The notes under the pieces are model-generated. The model was not told the origin of the DNA, made no database searches, and saw only the letters and a list, made by a program, of their open reading frames with translations. Positions 55,248-64,000 of a stretch of 64,000 bases of DNA are shown piece after piece. The translations under genes and the position numbers were made by a program. How positions within the stretch are numbered: position 1 is the first letter of the stretch; each line of letters begins with the position of its first letter. The DNA is from Paenibacillus sp. J23TS9 (GTDB lineage Bacteria; Bacillota; Bacilli; Paenibacillales; Paenibacillaceae), in NCBI RefSeq assembly GCF_018403225.1, contig NZ_BOSG01000005.1, positions 1 through 64,000 of the forward strand, read 5' to 3'.

Positions 55248-55520
55248 TTGAACGGGGAAATCCTTGTAGAGCTGGATGATCTGCTGCAGGCGGAGCGTGA
55301 GCTGAGCTGGCTGCTGGGGCGTATTCAGTCCGATGAACAGGAGGCCAGAAGCCTCTATCACAGGCTGGATGATTGGAATGGTCAATCCGCAAATGTAACG
55401 CGCGGGCTCGTAGAGACTTTTTTCTCCGGCCTGGCGAACCGGGTTCATTCCATCGAGCAGCAGAAGGCGGAGCTGATCCGATATGTACAGGTAATGAAGC
55501 AGACGGATAGTATGAGGTAG
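55248..55520 (+). CDS. WXG100-like small helical protein
   Basis: 90 aa, two predicted helices joined by DDWNGQSAN, with a W-x-G motif at 43-45. No signal. TTG start with GGAGGGG at 55236-55242, 17 bp after the lipase stop. Such proteins pair with the helical domain of a type VII effector to form the export signal; that role is inferred here. Confidence 0.75.
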   Translation: MNGEILVELDDLLQAERELSWLLGRIQSDEQEARSLYHRLDDWNGQSANVTRGLVETFFSGLANRVHSIEQQKAELIRYVQVMKQTDSMR

Positions 55521-55528
55521 TTCACAGG

Positions 55529-55566
55529 GACGCTGTATTCTTAATTGGAATATGGCGTTTTTTTAT
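55529..55566 (+). terminator. Terminator of the lipase cassette
   Basis: ACGC-TGTATTC pairs with GAATATG-GCGT (wobbles), followed by seven T. Confidence 0.75.
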
Positions 55567-55574
55567 CGGATAAG

Positions 55575-55619
55575 AAAGGACTGCTTCCGTCAGGGGGAAA
55601 CCTCCGGAAGCAGTCCTTT
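55575..55619 (-). terminator. Terminator of the phn operon (15-bp stem)
   Basis: AAAGGACTGCTTCCG (55575-55589) pairs perfectly with CGGAAGCAGTCCTTT (55605-55619). T-rich sequence follows on the minus strand. Confidence 0.85.
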
Positions 55620-55677
55620 AGTATGTTTATGCGCACAGATCATCTAGCGGAGAAGAAGTACAGGCGCGAAAAAATGT

Positions 55678-56496
55678 TTAAATAATCCGTCTCCGCACCC
55701 AACCCGAAATCAGATCGGTCAAAATGATGAGCACGATAATCCCCAGCAAAATAATGCCAACCCGGTTCCAGTTGCGGACCTGAAGCGCAAAGATGAGCGG
55801 CGTACCGATACCGCCAGCACCTACTAGGCCAAGCGTTGTCGCGGAACGGATATTAATCTCGAACCGGTATAGCGAGTAGGATAGAAACTGCGGTATCACT
55901 TGCGGCAGCACAGCATAACGCAGTACCTGCAGCCGGTTTGCACCGCTGGCAATCAGCGCCTCCTGCGGACCGCGGTCAATGGCTTCAATGGTCTCGGAAT
56001 AAAGCTTGCCCAGCATGCCAACCGAATGGATACCAAGGGCAAGGACGCCTGCGAAAGATCCGGGGCCTACCGCTTTAATGAACAAAATCGCAACGATAAT
56101 CTCCGGAAATACGCGGATGACGCTCAGTACAATTTTACCGCTGCCCGATACCGCAAGCTGCCGGCTCATATTGGTAGAAGCCCAGAAGGCAAACGGAATG
56201 CAGACCACAGCAGCAACAACCGTCCCGAGTATGGATATGACCAGTGTATCGAGCAGTCCCCGCAGCAAATCCTCACCCTCCGCGATATAGACGAAGGACC
56301 AATCCGGATGCAAAAATCCCTGTAAAATGGATTTGGAGACCGTCCCGGCAGTCCCCTGAATACCCTCGAATTGCATGCCTTGAACCGACCAATAGTAGAC
56401 GATAATCACAAATAGAGCAATGAGTGCAAAGCGTATGCGTGAACGGAGAAGGGAGCCGGATGTTTTTCCGGTCATGGCAGAAATCGTATTTTTCAT
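55678..56496 (-). CDS. phnE: Phosphonate-type ABC permease, second PhnE
   Basis: 272 aa with about six membrane helices. The EAA-type motif region is EAIDRGPQEALIASGANRLQ, and VGAGGIGTPL lies near the C terminus. Start ATG overlaps the stop of the first permease (ATGA at 56493-56496). Forms a heterodimeric channel with the first PhnE. Confidence 0.92.
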   Translation of the reverse strand: MKNTISAMTGKTSGSLLRSRIRFALIALFVIIVYYWSVQGMQFEGIQGTAGTVSKSILQGFLHPDWSFVYIAEGEDLLRGLLDTLVISILGTVVAAVVCIPFAFWASTNMSRQLAVSGSGKIVLSVIRVFPEIIVAILFIKAVGPGSFAGVLALGIHSVGMLGKLYSETIEAIDRGPQEALIASGANRLQVLRYAVLPQVIPQFLSYSLYRFEINIRSATTLGLVGAGGIGTPLIFALQVRNWNRVGIILLGIIVLIILTDLISGWVRRRII

Positions 56497-57308
56497 AGCA
56501 GTTTCCTCCGGATGATTGTACTGCCGTAATCAATGACCAGCACGATGACGAGCGTGAGCAGAATGATGACCGAAGCCCGGTCATAGCGGAACAATCCGAG
56601 CGAGCGGTCCAGCAAAAGTCCAATACCGCCAGCTCCGACAAGTCCGAGTACGGCCGCTGCCCGTACGTTGACCTCAAAGGTATAGAGCAGATAGGACATA
56701 AAGTATGGCAGCGCCTGAGGCACGACGCCGAACATAATGATCTGCATCCGGTTTGCCCCGACAGCAGTCATGGCTTCCAGCGGACCAGGATCGATGGCTT
56801 CGATGGCCTCAAAGGTCAGCTTGGCGATGATGCCAAATGAGAAGAAGACAAGCGCCAGCATGCCGGCAAATGGCCCGATGCCGAATACCGCGACGAAAAT
56901 AGCCGCAAACAGCAAATCAGGAACGGTACGGACCAGATTCAGCACCATGCGGGCAGGGAACGAGACAAAGCGGCTTAAGCCCAGATTATAAGCGCATAGC
57001 AGCGCAACCGGAATGGCAAGCAGCCCGCCCAGCGTCGTGCCAAGAATGGCGATCTGGACGGTTTCCAGCATCGGTCCCCAAATAGTGGGCAGGTAGCTCC
57101 AATCCGGTGGGAACATTTCCTGCAGCAGGATGCCCATTTGTGGCAGCCCTCTGATGAGCTGGTAAGGGGTTACCTCTGTCCGGACTGAACATGCAATGAG
57201 CACGGCGATGAGAACCAGCCACCCTGCATACTGTTTATATTTTCTTGGCGGGTTGAGGTCAGGGGCTGGAGGCTTCAAAGCAGCCGTAGAAACAGGAGTC
57301 TTCATCAT
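56493..57308 (-). CDS. phnE: Phosphonate-type ABC permease, first PhnE
   Basis: 271 aa with six helices. [20 protein letters not shown] is the same EAA block as in its partner, indicating an old duplication. ATGA overlap with phnC upstream (57305-57308), and GGGAGG lies within the end of phnC. Confidence 0.92.
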   Translation of the reverse strand: MMKTPVSTAALKPPAPDLNPPRKYKQYAGWLVLIAVLIACSVRTEVTPYQLIRGLPQMGILLQEMFPPDWSYLPTIWGPMLETVQIAILGTTLGGLLAIPVALLCAYNLGLSRFVSFPARMVLNLVRTVPDLLFAAIFVAVFGIGPFAGMLALVFFSFGIIAKLTFEAIEAIDPGPLEAMTAVGANRMQIIMFGVVPQALPYFMSYLLYTFEVNVRAAAVLGLVGAGGIGLLLDRSLGLFRYDRASVIILLTLVIVLVIDYGSTIIRRKLL

Positions 57309-58072
57309 GCGCCTCCCAGCAGCTCATCCTGAAGCACGGGACGGCCGTAGATTTCGGCAAAAGCTTCATCGGTTGCTTCCGCAGGCGTTCCGTCGAAGAC
57401 CACCTCTCCGGCGCGGAGGCCGATAATCCGTGTCGCATATTCACGTGCCAGATCGATAAAGTGGAGATTGATTACCGTGGTAATATTCATATCCCGGTTG
57501 ATCCGCTTCAAATCGTCCATCACCTGGCGTGTCGTAAGCGGGTCAAGAGAAGCGACAGGCTCATCAGCGAGGATGACCCTTGCTTCCTGCGCAAGCGCGC
57601 GGGCAATCGATACACGCTGCTGCTGTCCACCGGATAGCTCATCGGCGCGGATATAGGCTTTTTCCCGGATGTTAACACGCTGCAGGGCATTCAGGGACAG
57701 CTCCACATCTTCTTTAGGAAACCAGCCAAGCATGGTGCGGAGCGTGGAATGATAGCCGACCCTGCCGGATAGTACATTGCGCATAACGGTCGAACGTTTA
57801 ATCAGATTGAAGCTCTGGAAAATCATGCCGATATCACGCCGGATATGGCGGAGCTGGCTGCCGGAGGCATGGGTCACGGATTTGCCGCCGACTCTGATCT
57901 CTCCGTTGGAAATATCGGTTAAACGGTTGATGCTTCGTAAAAAGGTGGATTTCCCTGCACCGGATAGACCGACGATGACGACAAGCTCCCCTTCCTTAAT
58001 CGTGAGATTAATGTTGCGTAGTCCGACCGTTCCGTTCGGATAGACCTTGGATACTTTATCGAATTCAATCAT
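57305..58072 (-). CDS. phnC: Phosphonate-type ABC ATPase PhnC
   Basis: About 255 aa. Walker A is GLSGAGKST, signature [15 protein letters not shown], Walker [14 protein letters not shown]. The frame stays open upstream to 58150, but [18 protein letters not shown] is the normal family start, at 58072. Energises import with the two permeases. Confidence 0.92.
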   Translation of the reverse strand: MIEFDKVSKVYPNGTVGLRNINLTIKEGELVVIVGLSGAGKSTFLRSINRLTDISNGEIRVGGKSVTHASGSQLRHIRRDIGMIFQSFNLIKRSTVMRNVLSGRVGYHSTLRTMLGWFPKEDVELSLNALQRVNIREKAYIRADELSGGQQQRVSIARALAQEARVILADEPVASLDPLTTRQVMDDLKRINRDMNITTVINLHFIDLAREYATRIIGLRAGEVVFDGTPAEATDEAFAEIYGRPVLQDELLGGA

Positions 58073-58141
58073 GATCGAGCCCACTTTCTGTGAATGGTTT
58101 CCAAAGGAATATTTTTCCGTGTCACCCGCAATGGGAAACAA

Positions 58142-58168
58142 CACCGCCATAAAATATCATGGACGGTG
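58142..58168 (-). other. mRNA hairpin between phnD and phnC
   Basis: On the minus strand CACCG-T-CCAT pairs with ATGG-CGGTG (one bulge) and no T run follows. As at 21264, it sits directly after a binding-protein gene and probably raises its mRNA level. Confidence 0.5.
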
Positions 58169-58206
58169 CTGCCCCGGTTACTGCTTGGATTGTCAGGAGT
58201 GTATGA

Positions 58207-59172
58207 TTACTTGATTTCTTGGCCTACAGCTTCCGCATATTCACGAACCGGATCGAAATTTTTGTCGTCACCGGCAACATAACCTACATGCGTGTAAATG
58301 TCTTTGATGATTGTCGCGCCTTCAGTATCATTGGTGATATCGATGAAAGCTTGGCTGATCTTGTCTCTCCAGCTTTGGTCCATATCATTGCGTACACTGA
58401 CGGTGTCATTCGGGATTTTAGCGGTATAGTGAAGAACACGGGTCTTTTCAAATACGTCTGGAACGTCTTTTTTAACGGTATTACGGGCATCTTGGAAAAC
58501 GGCGACAGCATCTACTTGACCGTTCAACAGTGCCATAATGGCGGCATCATGTCCCTTGAGCGTTACGCCTTGTACGTCCTTGTCCGGATCAATACCTTCT
58601 TTTTTCAGCTCAGCAGCCGGGAAAACATAGCCAGCTGAGGAAGTCACGTTCTGCCAGCCGATTTTTTTGCCCTTCAGATCCTTCAGGCTTTGAATCGGAG
58701 AGTCTTTTTTCACCACGATCATCGCTTTGTAGAAATCGACCTTGTCCGTTGTATCTTCGCCGGTTTCATCCTTCACGCCATAGCGCTGTGCCTGAAGAAG
58801 CAAGTCGGCTGCTTTTTTCTTATCATGAGCCAGTACATAAGCATTTGGCGGCAGGAAGCCAACATCAACCTGTTTGGAAGCCATGGCTTCAACGATCGTG
58901 TTATAGTCCGGCGATACGGTCACATGAACCGGAATGCCAAGCTTGTCTCCGAGCAGCTTTTCAAGCGGCTTGGTTTTGGCTTCGAGCGTATCCGCATTCT
59001 GGGAAGGTACAAACTGTACATTAAGCTCTTTCGGCACATATGCCGAAGATGCTGCTTCTGCGGTTCCGGATGCTGTGTCCCCGCCGCTCGTGCCGGCATT
59101 CTTGGATCCGCAAGCTGCAAGACTGGCTGCGAGCGCTAAGGTCATACTGATCGTGAGTACTTTTTTAAACAT
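58207..59172 (-). CDS. phnD: Phosphonate/phosphite-type substrate-binding lipoprotein PhnD
   Basis: About 322 aa. Lipobox LAAC followed by a Ser/Gly/Thr-rich linker. ELNVQFVPSQNADTLEAKTK, VGFLPPNAYVLAHDKK, IGWQNVTSSAGYVFPAAELK are PhnD/PtxB-type blocks. Ligand may be a phosphonate, phosphite or a phosphate ester. The ATG at 59172 has GGAGGGG six bases upstream; a GTG at 59187 is inside that site. First gene of phnDCEE. Confidence 0.92.
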   Translation of the reverse strand: MFKKVLTISMTLALAASLAACGSKNAGTSGGDTASGTAEAASSAYVPKELNVQFVPSQNADTLEAKTKPLEKLLGDKLGIPVHVTVSPDYNTIVEAMASKQVDVGFLPPNAYVLAHDKKKAADLLLQAQRYGVKDETGEDTTDKVDFYKAMIVVKKDSPIQSLKDLKGKKIGWQNVTSSAGYVFPAAELKKEGIDPDKDVQGVTLKGHDAAIMALLNGQVDAVAVFQDARNTVKKDVPDVFEKTRVLHYTAKIPNDTVSVRNDMDQSWRDKISQAFIDITNDTEGATIIKDIYTHVGYVAGDDKNFDPVREYAEAVGQEIK

Positions 59173-59271
59173 GATGGTCCCCTCCACGTACTTTTCTTTT
59201 TTTGGTCAGAGCACACTTGCCTGACAGGAATGAGCGTAACATAGGCTTGAGAGACAAGGGTCAACGGAAAG

Positions 59272-59297
59272 GGTTACTTTTGTTGATTCTACGTTAA
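59272..59297 (-). promoter_or_regulatory. PhoP-box-like direct repeats upstream of phnD
   Basis: Read on the minus strand: TTAACG (59297-59292), TCAACA (59286-59281), GTAACC (59277-59272). The first two have the 11-bp period of Bacillus PhoP boxes (TTAACA-like). The third is off phase by two bases. A TTGACC -35 and TATGTT -10 with a short 15-bp spacer follow. Position fits phosphate-starvation control of phnD and perhaps the divergent nucleotidase gene. Confidence 0.35.
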
Positions 59298-59460
59298 TTT
59301 TGTGGAGGTCTTAAATTGAGAATAAGCATTCAGAAGATGAAATATCACATCCTTATATATGGAAGAAAAGCGATTATCAGGATTTTACGCCGGTTTAATG
59401 TTTGAGCGGTATAATGGGCGTAATCATGATACATCGAGGAAAAAAAGGGAGTGGTTTCAG

Positions 59461-61491
59461 GTGAATGGCAGTCAAAATGAATCATTGGTGAATAAGCAAG
59501 CAGATGCTGACCCTACCATAATGCTGCGGATTATGTCGACGACGGATGTGCATGCATGTCTGATGGATTACGATTATTACCGGGATCAGCAGGATCCTTC
59601 CCTGGGATTGGTCCGTACGGCTTCTCTGGTAAAACAGGCAAGGGCTGAAGCGGAAAACAGCCTGCTCGTGGATAATGGGGATTTGATACAAGGCACCCCG
59701 CTGGGGACATTTGCTGCACGTATAGCTCCCTCCCGCGATTCCGAAGGAGAGCCATTCATTCACCCTGCCGTTCAAATGATGAATGCGATGGGCTATGATG
59801 CGGCGACGTTTGGAAATCATGAATTCAATTATGGACTGGACTATTTGGATAAGGTTATCGAAGGTGCCGATTTTCCTTATGTCAACGCGAATGTGTATAT
59901 AGATGAAAAAGGAAGTGACGGCGGATATACGGTAAACCGTTATTTGCCTTATGTGATTTTGACCAAAGCCTGTACGGATAGCTCCGGAATGCCGCATGAT
60001 GTTCGCATTGGCTTCTTCGGATTGGTGCCCCCGCAGATTCTGGACTGGGATCAGACGCATTTGAAAGGCAGGGTGCAGGTGAAAGATATGGTGCTATCCG
60101 CACTGGAATGGGTTCCGCGGATGAAAGAGGAAGGTGCGGATATTATCATTGCTCTTGCCCATACGGGATTTGATGGCAACGTATCGCTGGTGGATCATAA
60201 CGCTGAAAACGCGGTGCTGCCCCTCAGCCTGGTACCGGGCATTGATGCCATCACCTTTTCCCACACGCATCAAATTTTTCCGGCTGCGGATTTTGCGTCC
60301 CTGAATCCAGCCTTTAAAGGAGAGCATGAGAGTCCGCTGCCCGCCATTCGTCTGGAGGATGGGACGATCAACGGATTGCCGGCCGTGCAGGCCGGGTACG
60401 GCGGTTCAATGCTTGGAATCATTGATTTGTCGCTACAGCAGCTGGATGGAAGATGGCAGGTGATTCATGGAAAGTCCATGATCCGAGATGTGTATGATCG
60501 TCTTCAAGGGAGGGAGCTTGCCGAGGCTGATCGGGAAATGGGGCAAATACTGCAAGAGATACATCAAAATACGATCATGTACGCGAATGCCCCCATTGGC
60601 CGGGTCGAAGCTCCTTTGCACAGCTATTTTTCCCTGGTACAGGAGGATGCCTCCGTTCAGCTTTTGAACCATGCCCAGTGTGCTTATGCCCGCCGCTGGC
60701 TGGCTTCTTCGGCACCGCATTTGCAGCATCTTCCCGTGCTCTCCGTCGGTTCACCGTTTAAGGCGGGACGGAACGGACCTAAGGAGTATGCGGATATTCC
60801 TGCAGGTCCTGTCGCCATCAAAAGCGCAACGGAGCTGTATTTGTTCGACAATACCGTCAAGGGCGTTAAAATGACTGGTGCTGCAGTGAAGGAATGGTTA
60901 GAGATGAGTGCCGGCATATATAATCATATTGATCCGGATGAAACGCAGGAGCAGCCGCTGCTGAATCCGCTGTTTGCGGTTTTTAATTTTGATGTGATCG
61001 GCGGAATCACGTATCAGGTAGACATTACCCGGCCTGCAAGATACAATCCGGACGGTACTCTGCATGACCCTTGCGTGAACAGAATTGTAAACCTTTGTTA
61101 CCAGGGGGAACCGGTTGATCCACAGCAGGAATTTATCCTGGTATCGAGCAATTACCGCATATTCGGAGGCGGCAACTTCCCGGGTCTCCGGGAGGCAGAA
61201 CTGGTACTGGACTCAGCCGATGAAAACCGCCAGGTACTAATTGATTATATTGCGGAGCAGGGATGTCTTGATGGACTTGCGGAGGAAAATTGGAGCTTCG
61301 TTCCTATTGCCAATCCGGTGAATATCACTTTCACCTCTTCTCCGGATGCAGTTAAATATATAAAAGACTTCCCGCAGCTTGAGTATACAGGGCGGGTCAA
61401 CACGCAGGGCTACGGCATTTACAGGATCGATCTGTGTAGACAGGGAACAGAAGCCGCAGCATCTTCCAGAGAAAAGGTGTATCCATATTAA
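59461..61491 (+). CDS. 5'-nucleotidase / 2',3'-cyclic phosphodiesterase family protein (cytoplasmic)
   Basis: About 676 aa. N-terminal calcineurin-like metallophosphatase: STTDVHACLMDYDYY, LLVDNGDLIQGTPLG, FGNHEFNYGLDYLD, IALAHTGFDGN, ITFSHTHQ. C-terminal 5_nucleotid_C domain: LFDNTVKGVKMTGAAVKEWL, and SSNYRIFGGGNFPG. It resembles the CpdB/UshA/YfkN group, but these are normally exported and this one has no signal peptide. AAGGGAGTGG at about 59445 supports GTG 59461; the frame is open to an ATG at 59359. Divergent from the phn operon, suggesting phosphate scavenging. Confidence 0.88.
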   Translation: MNGSQNESLVNKQADADPTIMLRIMSTTDVHACLMDYDYYRDQQDPSLGLVRTASLVKQARAEAENSLLVDNGDLIQGTPLGTFAARIAPSRDSEGEPFIHPAVQMMNAMGYDAATFGNHEFNYGLDYLDKVIEGADFPYVNANVYIDEKGSDGGYTVNRYLPYVILTKACTDSSGMPHDVRIGFFGLVPPQILDWDQTHLKGRVQVKDMVLSALEWVPRMKEEGADIIIALAHTGFDGNVSLVDHNAENAVLPLSLVPGIDAITFSHTHQIFPAADFASLNPAFKGEHESPLPAIRLEDGTINGLPAVQAGYGGSMLGIIDLSLQQLDGRWQVIHGKSMIRDVYDRLQGRELAEADREMGQILQEIHQNTIMYANAPIGRVEAPLHSYFSLVQEDASVQLLNHAQCAYARRWLASSAPHLQHLPVLSVGSPFKAGRNGPKEYADIPAGPVAIKSATELYLFDNTVKGVKMTGAAVKEWLEMSAGIYNHIDPDETQEQPLLNPLFAVFNFDVIGGITYQVDITRPARYNPDGTLHDPCVNRIVNLCYQGEPVDPQQEFILVSSNYRIFGGGNFPGLREAELVLDSADENRQVLIDYIAEQGCLDGLAEENWSFVPIANPVNITFTSSPDAVKYIKDFPQLEYTGRVNTQGYGIYRIDLCRQGTEAAASSREKVYPY

Positions 61492-61563
61492 AATCCAAGA
61501 ACTGACAGGTTGGACTGTAAGTCATATATACAATAGTTAACATATCCCATTTTATAAAGAAAA

Positions 61564-61603
61564 GCAGAGGCTCAGGATGACCTGAGACCTCTGTATTTTT
61601 TTT
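61564..61603 (+). terminator. Terminator of the nucleotidase gene
   Basis: CAGAGG-CTCAGG pairs with CCTGAG-ACCTCTG around ATGA, followed by GTA and eight T. Confidence 0.88.
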
Positions 61604-61790
61604 ACAAATATAAGGAAAAAGGCGCTTATATGATCTCATTTTCTATTATAAAATCCTACTACTATAGCGCTGGAGGCGGTCTTATGAAAGTATTATAAGA
61701 TTTTACAGATTCAGCTAATTGCAATAATAGAGGGATGCTACCTTTAAGGGGATCGTGACTTTTAAAAGAATGAAGGAGGAAGTGAAAGGA

Positions 61791-64000
61791 ATGAATATGG
61801 CCAATCATTTGAAAACCCGTAACAGGAAGCTTGCTGGTTCCTTATTCGCACTCATTTTGATTTTATCCAGCGCATTTGGCTACATACCGGCCCAAGCTGC
61901 GGCTTCTGCGCTTACTGTCGCAGAGGCTCTTGCCAAGAACAACAGCGGAGAGGCAGCTACGGTTGAAGGCTATATTGTCGGTGAGGTATACAATTCCAAG
62001 CTCATCTTCTCAGGTTTTCAGGATGACTTAAACGTATTGATCGCGGATTCATCGAGTGAAACCGATAAAAACAAGCTAATTGATGTTCAAGTGTCCGCTT
62101 CCTATCGCCCTTCAATTGGGCTGAAGGCGAACCCTGCTAATCTGGGCAAAAAGCTTCAGGTCACGGGAACGTTGGCTACATACAGCGGCATGTCGGGCAT
62201 CAAGACGCCAACGGCGATGTCCGTATCTGGTGAGTCTGGCGGAGAAGATCCAGGCACCGGCGGCGGTACTCCGAATCCGGCAGATCCTGGCAGCGAAAAT
62301 ATCGGCGTTCCAACAACGCTTCCAGACGGCAGCGGCAAAAAGGTACTCTTTGACGAGACTCATGGCCAGACGGCAGGTGCTGCGGATTGGGTCATTGATG
62401 GTGCCTTTTCCGATTTTGCGGATGGTCTGAAAAAAGCGAATTTCCAGGTGGACGCGCTGCAAAGAACGCTTCCGATGAATGCACAATCCTATGATAATCC
62501 GACCATAACGCTCAGCAAGCTGAAGCAGTATGACGTGTTTATCATTGGCGAAGCTAATATTCCTTTTAAAGCCTCCGAACAGGACGCGATGCTGCAATAT
62601 GTTAAGGAAGGCGGCAGTATCTTCTTTATCTCGGACCATTATAATTCCGACCGGAATCTTAACCGCTGGGATTCCTCGGAGGTTATGAACGGCTACCGCC
62701 GCGGGGCTTTCGGTGATCCAGCCAAAGGCATGTCGACGGCAGAGGCAGCTTCCGGTGCAATGCAGGGCGTAACCAGCACGGATTGGCTGGGACAAAACTT
62801 CGGCGTCCGTTTCCGTTACAACTCTGTGGGTGATGTGACGAAGACGGATGCCGTGAAATATGATCAAACCTTCGGTATCACGGCAGGTGTTAATGACGTT
62901 GAAATGCACAGCGGCTCGACTATGGTGATTCTTGATCCAAAGCGGGTCAAGGGTGTAGTCTACCTGCCGAAAAACGTTCCCGGCTGGAGTAATGCCGTCG
63001 AAGCCAGCGATAAGAAAAACTTTCCGAAAGGCGGCGTATACCAGAACGGCGGTGTTGAAGAAGGACCATACGCAGCTATATCCAAACTGGAAAAAGGCAA
63101 GGCGGCTTTCATCGGAGATTCTTCGCCGGTAGAAGATTCAAGCCCTGCTTATGTACGTGAAGATAACGGCGGTAAGAAAACCACATTCGATGGATTTAAG
63201 GATGAGGGGCAGGATGGGGTTTTCCTGGTCCAAACCGTAGAATGGCTGGCTCAGCATGAGGATTACACGACTTTTGAAAATAAAGGCATCACGCTCGATT
63301 CGCCAACGCCGCTGCTCGGTACGCTTGAGGATCCGGCGACTTCGGCTGAAATTCCGGGTACGGAGCCATGGACAACACCGGCAGCCGGATACAAATGGTA
63401 CGACCCTTCCACGTATAAAGCCGGATCCTATGGATCAGGTCAATCGGGTCCGGTCGTAACCATTCCCGAATTGACCACGATTGCCAGCGCCAGAACGGCG
63501 GCAGATAGCAGTTATGTAACGGTACAAGGCGTTATTACATCCGAACCGGGCGCATTTGGCGGAAACGGATTTTACCTGCAGGACGCTACTGCCGGTGTCT
63601 ATGTATACCCGGGCAAGGCTACGGGTTACCATGTCGGCGACAAGATCAAAATCACAGCCCAGAAAACCGTCTACAACTCTGAGGTGGAGCTGATGAGTGA
63701 AGTACAGGTCTCCAAGCTGGATAACGGGGCAGACATTCCGGCACCGACACCTGTCGTTCAAGACGCTGTCAATGACAGCAACCAGGGCAAGCTGATTACC
63801 CTTAAGAACGTTACGGTTCGCAATTTTGCGACTGTGACCGGATCGCTTGAATTTGATCTGGTGAACGGAAGCACAACAAGCCGTGTGCGTGTGGACAGCC
63901 GTACAGGCGTGAATGCGGACACATTAAAGCAGTCGTTTCCGGAAGGAACGAATGTCGATATTACCGGTATTTCGTCTATCTTTAAAACAGCATATCAACT
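61791..64000 (+). CDS. Large secreted modular protein with OB-fold domains (5' part)
   Basis: At least 736 codons, open to the window end. Signal peptide of about 38 residues ending PAQAAA. Then a DUF6359-like OB domain (about 42-145, LTVAEALAKN, VEGYIVGEVYN), a Gly/Pro-rich linker (about 147-175), a Rossmann-like domain (about 180-500) of the GATase-like/DUF4350 kind (VLFDETHGQTAG, FIIGEANIPF, SIFFISDHYNSDRN), and a second OB domain (about 560-660, YVTVQGVITSEPGAFGG, FYLQDATAGVYVYPG) of the type attached to secreted nucleases. Further OB repeats continue. Likely ends in a nuclease, phosphatase or S-layer-attachment part beyond the window. GGAGGAAGTGAAAGGA precedes the ATG. Confidence 0.85.
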   Translation, partial: MNMANHLKTRNRKLAGSLFALILILSSAFGYIPAQAAASALTVAEALAKNNSGEAATVEGYIVGEVYNSKLIFSGFQDDLNVLIADSSSETDKNKLIDVQVSASYRPSIGLKANPANLGKKLQVTGTLATYSGMSGIKTPTAMSVSGESGGEDPGTGGGTPNPADPGSENIGVPTTLPDGSGKKVLFDETHGQTAGAADWVIDGAFSDFADGLKKANFQVDALQRTLPMNAQSYDNPTITLSKLKQYDVFIIGEANIPFKASEQDAMLQYVKEGGSIFFISDHYNSDRNLNRWDSSEVMNGYRRGAFGDPAKGMSTAEAASGAMQGVTSTDWLGQNFGVRFRYNSVGDVTKTDAVKYDQTFGITAGVNDVEMHSGSTMVILDPKRVKGVVYLPKNVPGWSNAVEASDKKNFPKGGVYQNGGVEEGPYAAISKLEKGKAAFIGDSSPVEDSSPAYVREDNGGKKTTFDGFKDEGQDGVFLVQTVEWLAQHEDYTTFENKGITLDSPTPLLGTLEDPATSAEIPGTEPWTTPAAGYKWYDPSTYKAGSYGSGQSGPVVTIPELTTIASARTAADSSYVTVQGVITSEPGAFGGNGFYLQDATAGVYVYPGKATGYHVGDKIKITAQKTVYNSEVELMSEVQVSKLDNGADIPAPTPVVQDAVNDSNQGKLITLKNVTVRNFATVTGSLEFDLVNGSTTSRVRVDSRTGVNADTLKQSFPEGTNVDITGISSIFKTAYQ

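Noticed and set aside
62112..62909. 265-codon minus-strand frame inside the secreted modular protein
   Set aside because: Antisense shadow. The plus-strand frame stays open for over 700 codons and starts with a signal peptide.

Overview
The window looks like chromosome of a Paenibacillus-type Bacillales bacterium. Purine-rich Shine-Dalgarno (SD) sequences precede almost every gene, TTG starts are common (5197, 22230, 26939, 36143, 47653, 53935, 55248), and Rho-independent terminators are dense. YesM/YesN-type two-component genes sit beside a sugar ABC importer that lacks its own ATPase, and a copper-amine-oxidase-N stalk protein, a YpsA protein, HflX and an E. coli-type SpeD are present. No rRNA, tRNA, CRISPR array, transposase or prophage was seen.

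Layout. 0-8 kb: the end of an unidentified gene followed by three stacked terminators, a GH109-like oxidoreductase, a WrbA-like flavoprotein, a secreted phosphodiester glycosidase-like protein, an ABC ATPase, a zinc-ribbon/VWA/YARHG membrane protein, a cell-wall amidase and a thioesterase. 8-13 kb: a viroplasmin-RNase H protein, a secreted GxGYxYP protein, and an alpha/beta hydrolase with a TetR regulator behind a near-perfect 25-bp palindrome.

13.3-33.1 kb is one carbohydrate locus. It holds a GHL6-type glycosidase, an AraC regulator, a YesM/YesN pair, a sugar-binding lipoprotein with two permeases, a formylglycine-generating enzyme (FGE), a ROK regulator, two half-size CHR (chromate/sulfate family) membrane proteins, two Cys-type sulfatases and a GH2 beta-galactosidase. 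None of the hydrolases has a signal peptide. The simplest reading is that a sulfated, galactose-containing oligosaccharide is imported intact, desulfated in the cytoplasm by FGE-matured sulfatases, and trimmed by the glycosidases. The CHR pair would then be well placed to export the released sulfate. That last role is inference.

33-50 kb: a VOC protein, a TetR/SDR pair with a candidate operator, GreA, DinB-like and MarR proteins, an EmrB/EmrA-like efflux pair with a palindrome over its -10 box, YpsA, a second Gfo/Idh/MocA oxidoreductase with a translationally coupled unknown gene, a hybrid histidine kinase, a secreted PQQ-propeller protein, an SPL-like radical SAM protein behind a LexA-like box, TatD and a diguanylate cyclase.

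50.4-55.5 kb: hflX lies behind a long leader with a 12-codon ORF and competing hairpins, then speD. A three-gene cassette follows (small lipoprotein, lipase with a C-terminal helical domain, WXG100-like protein) that resembles type VII-secreted reverse-architecture lipase toxins. 55.6-64 kb: a phnDCEE phosphonate/phosphite-type importer, a divergent cytoplasmic 5'-nucleotidase-family enzyme, and the first 2.2 kb of a large secreted modular protein that runs off the end.
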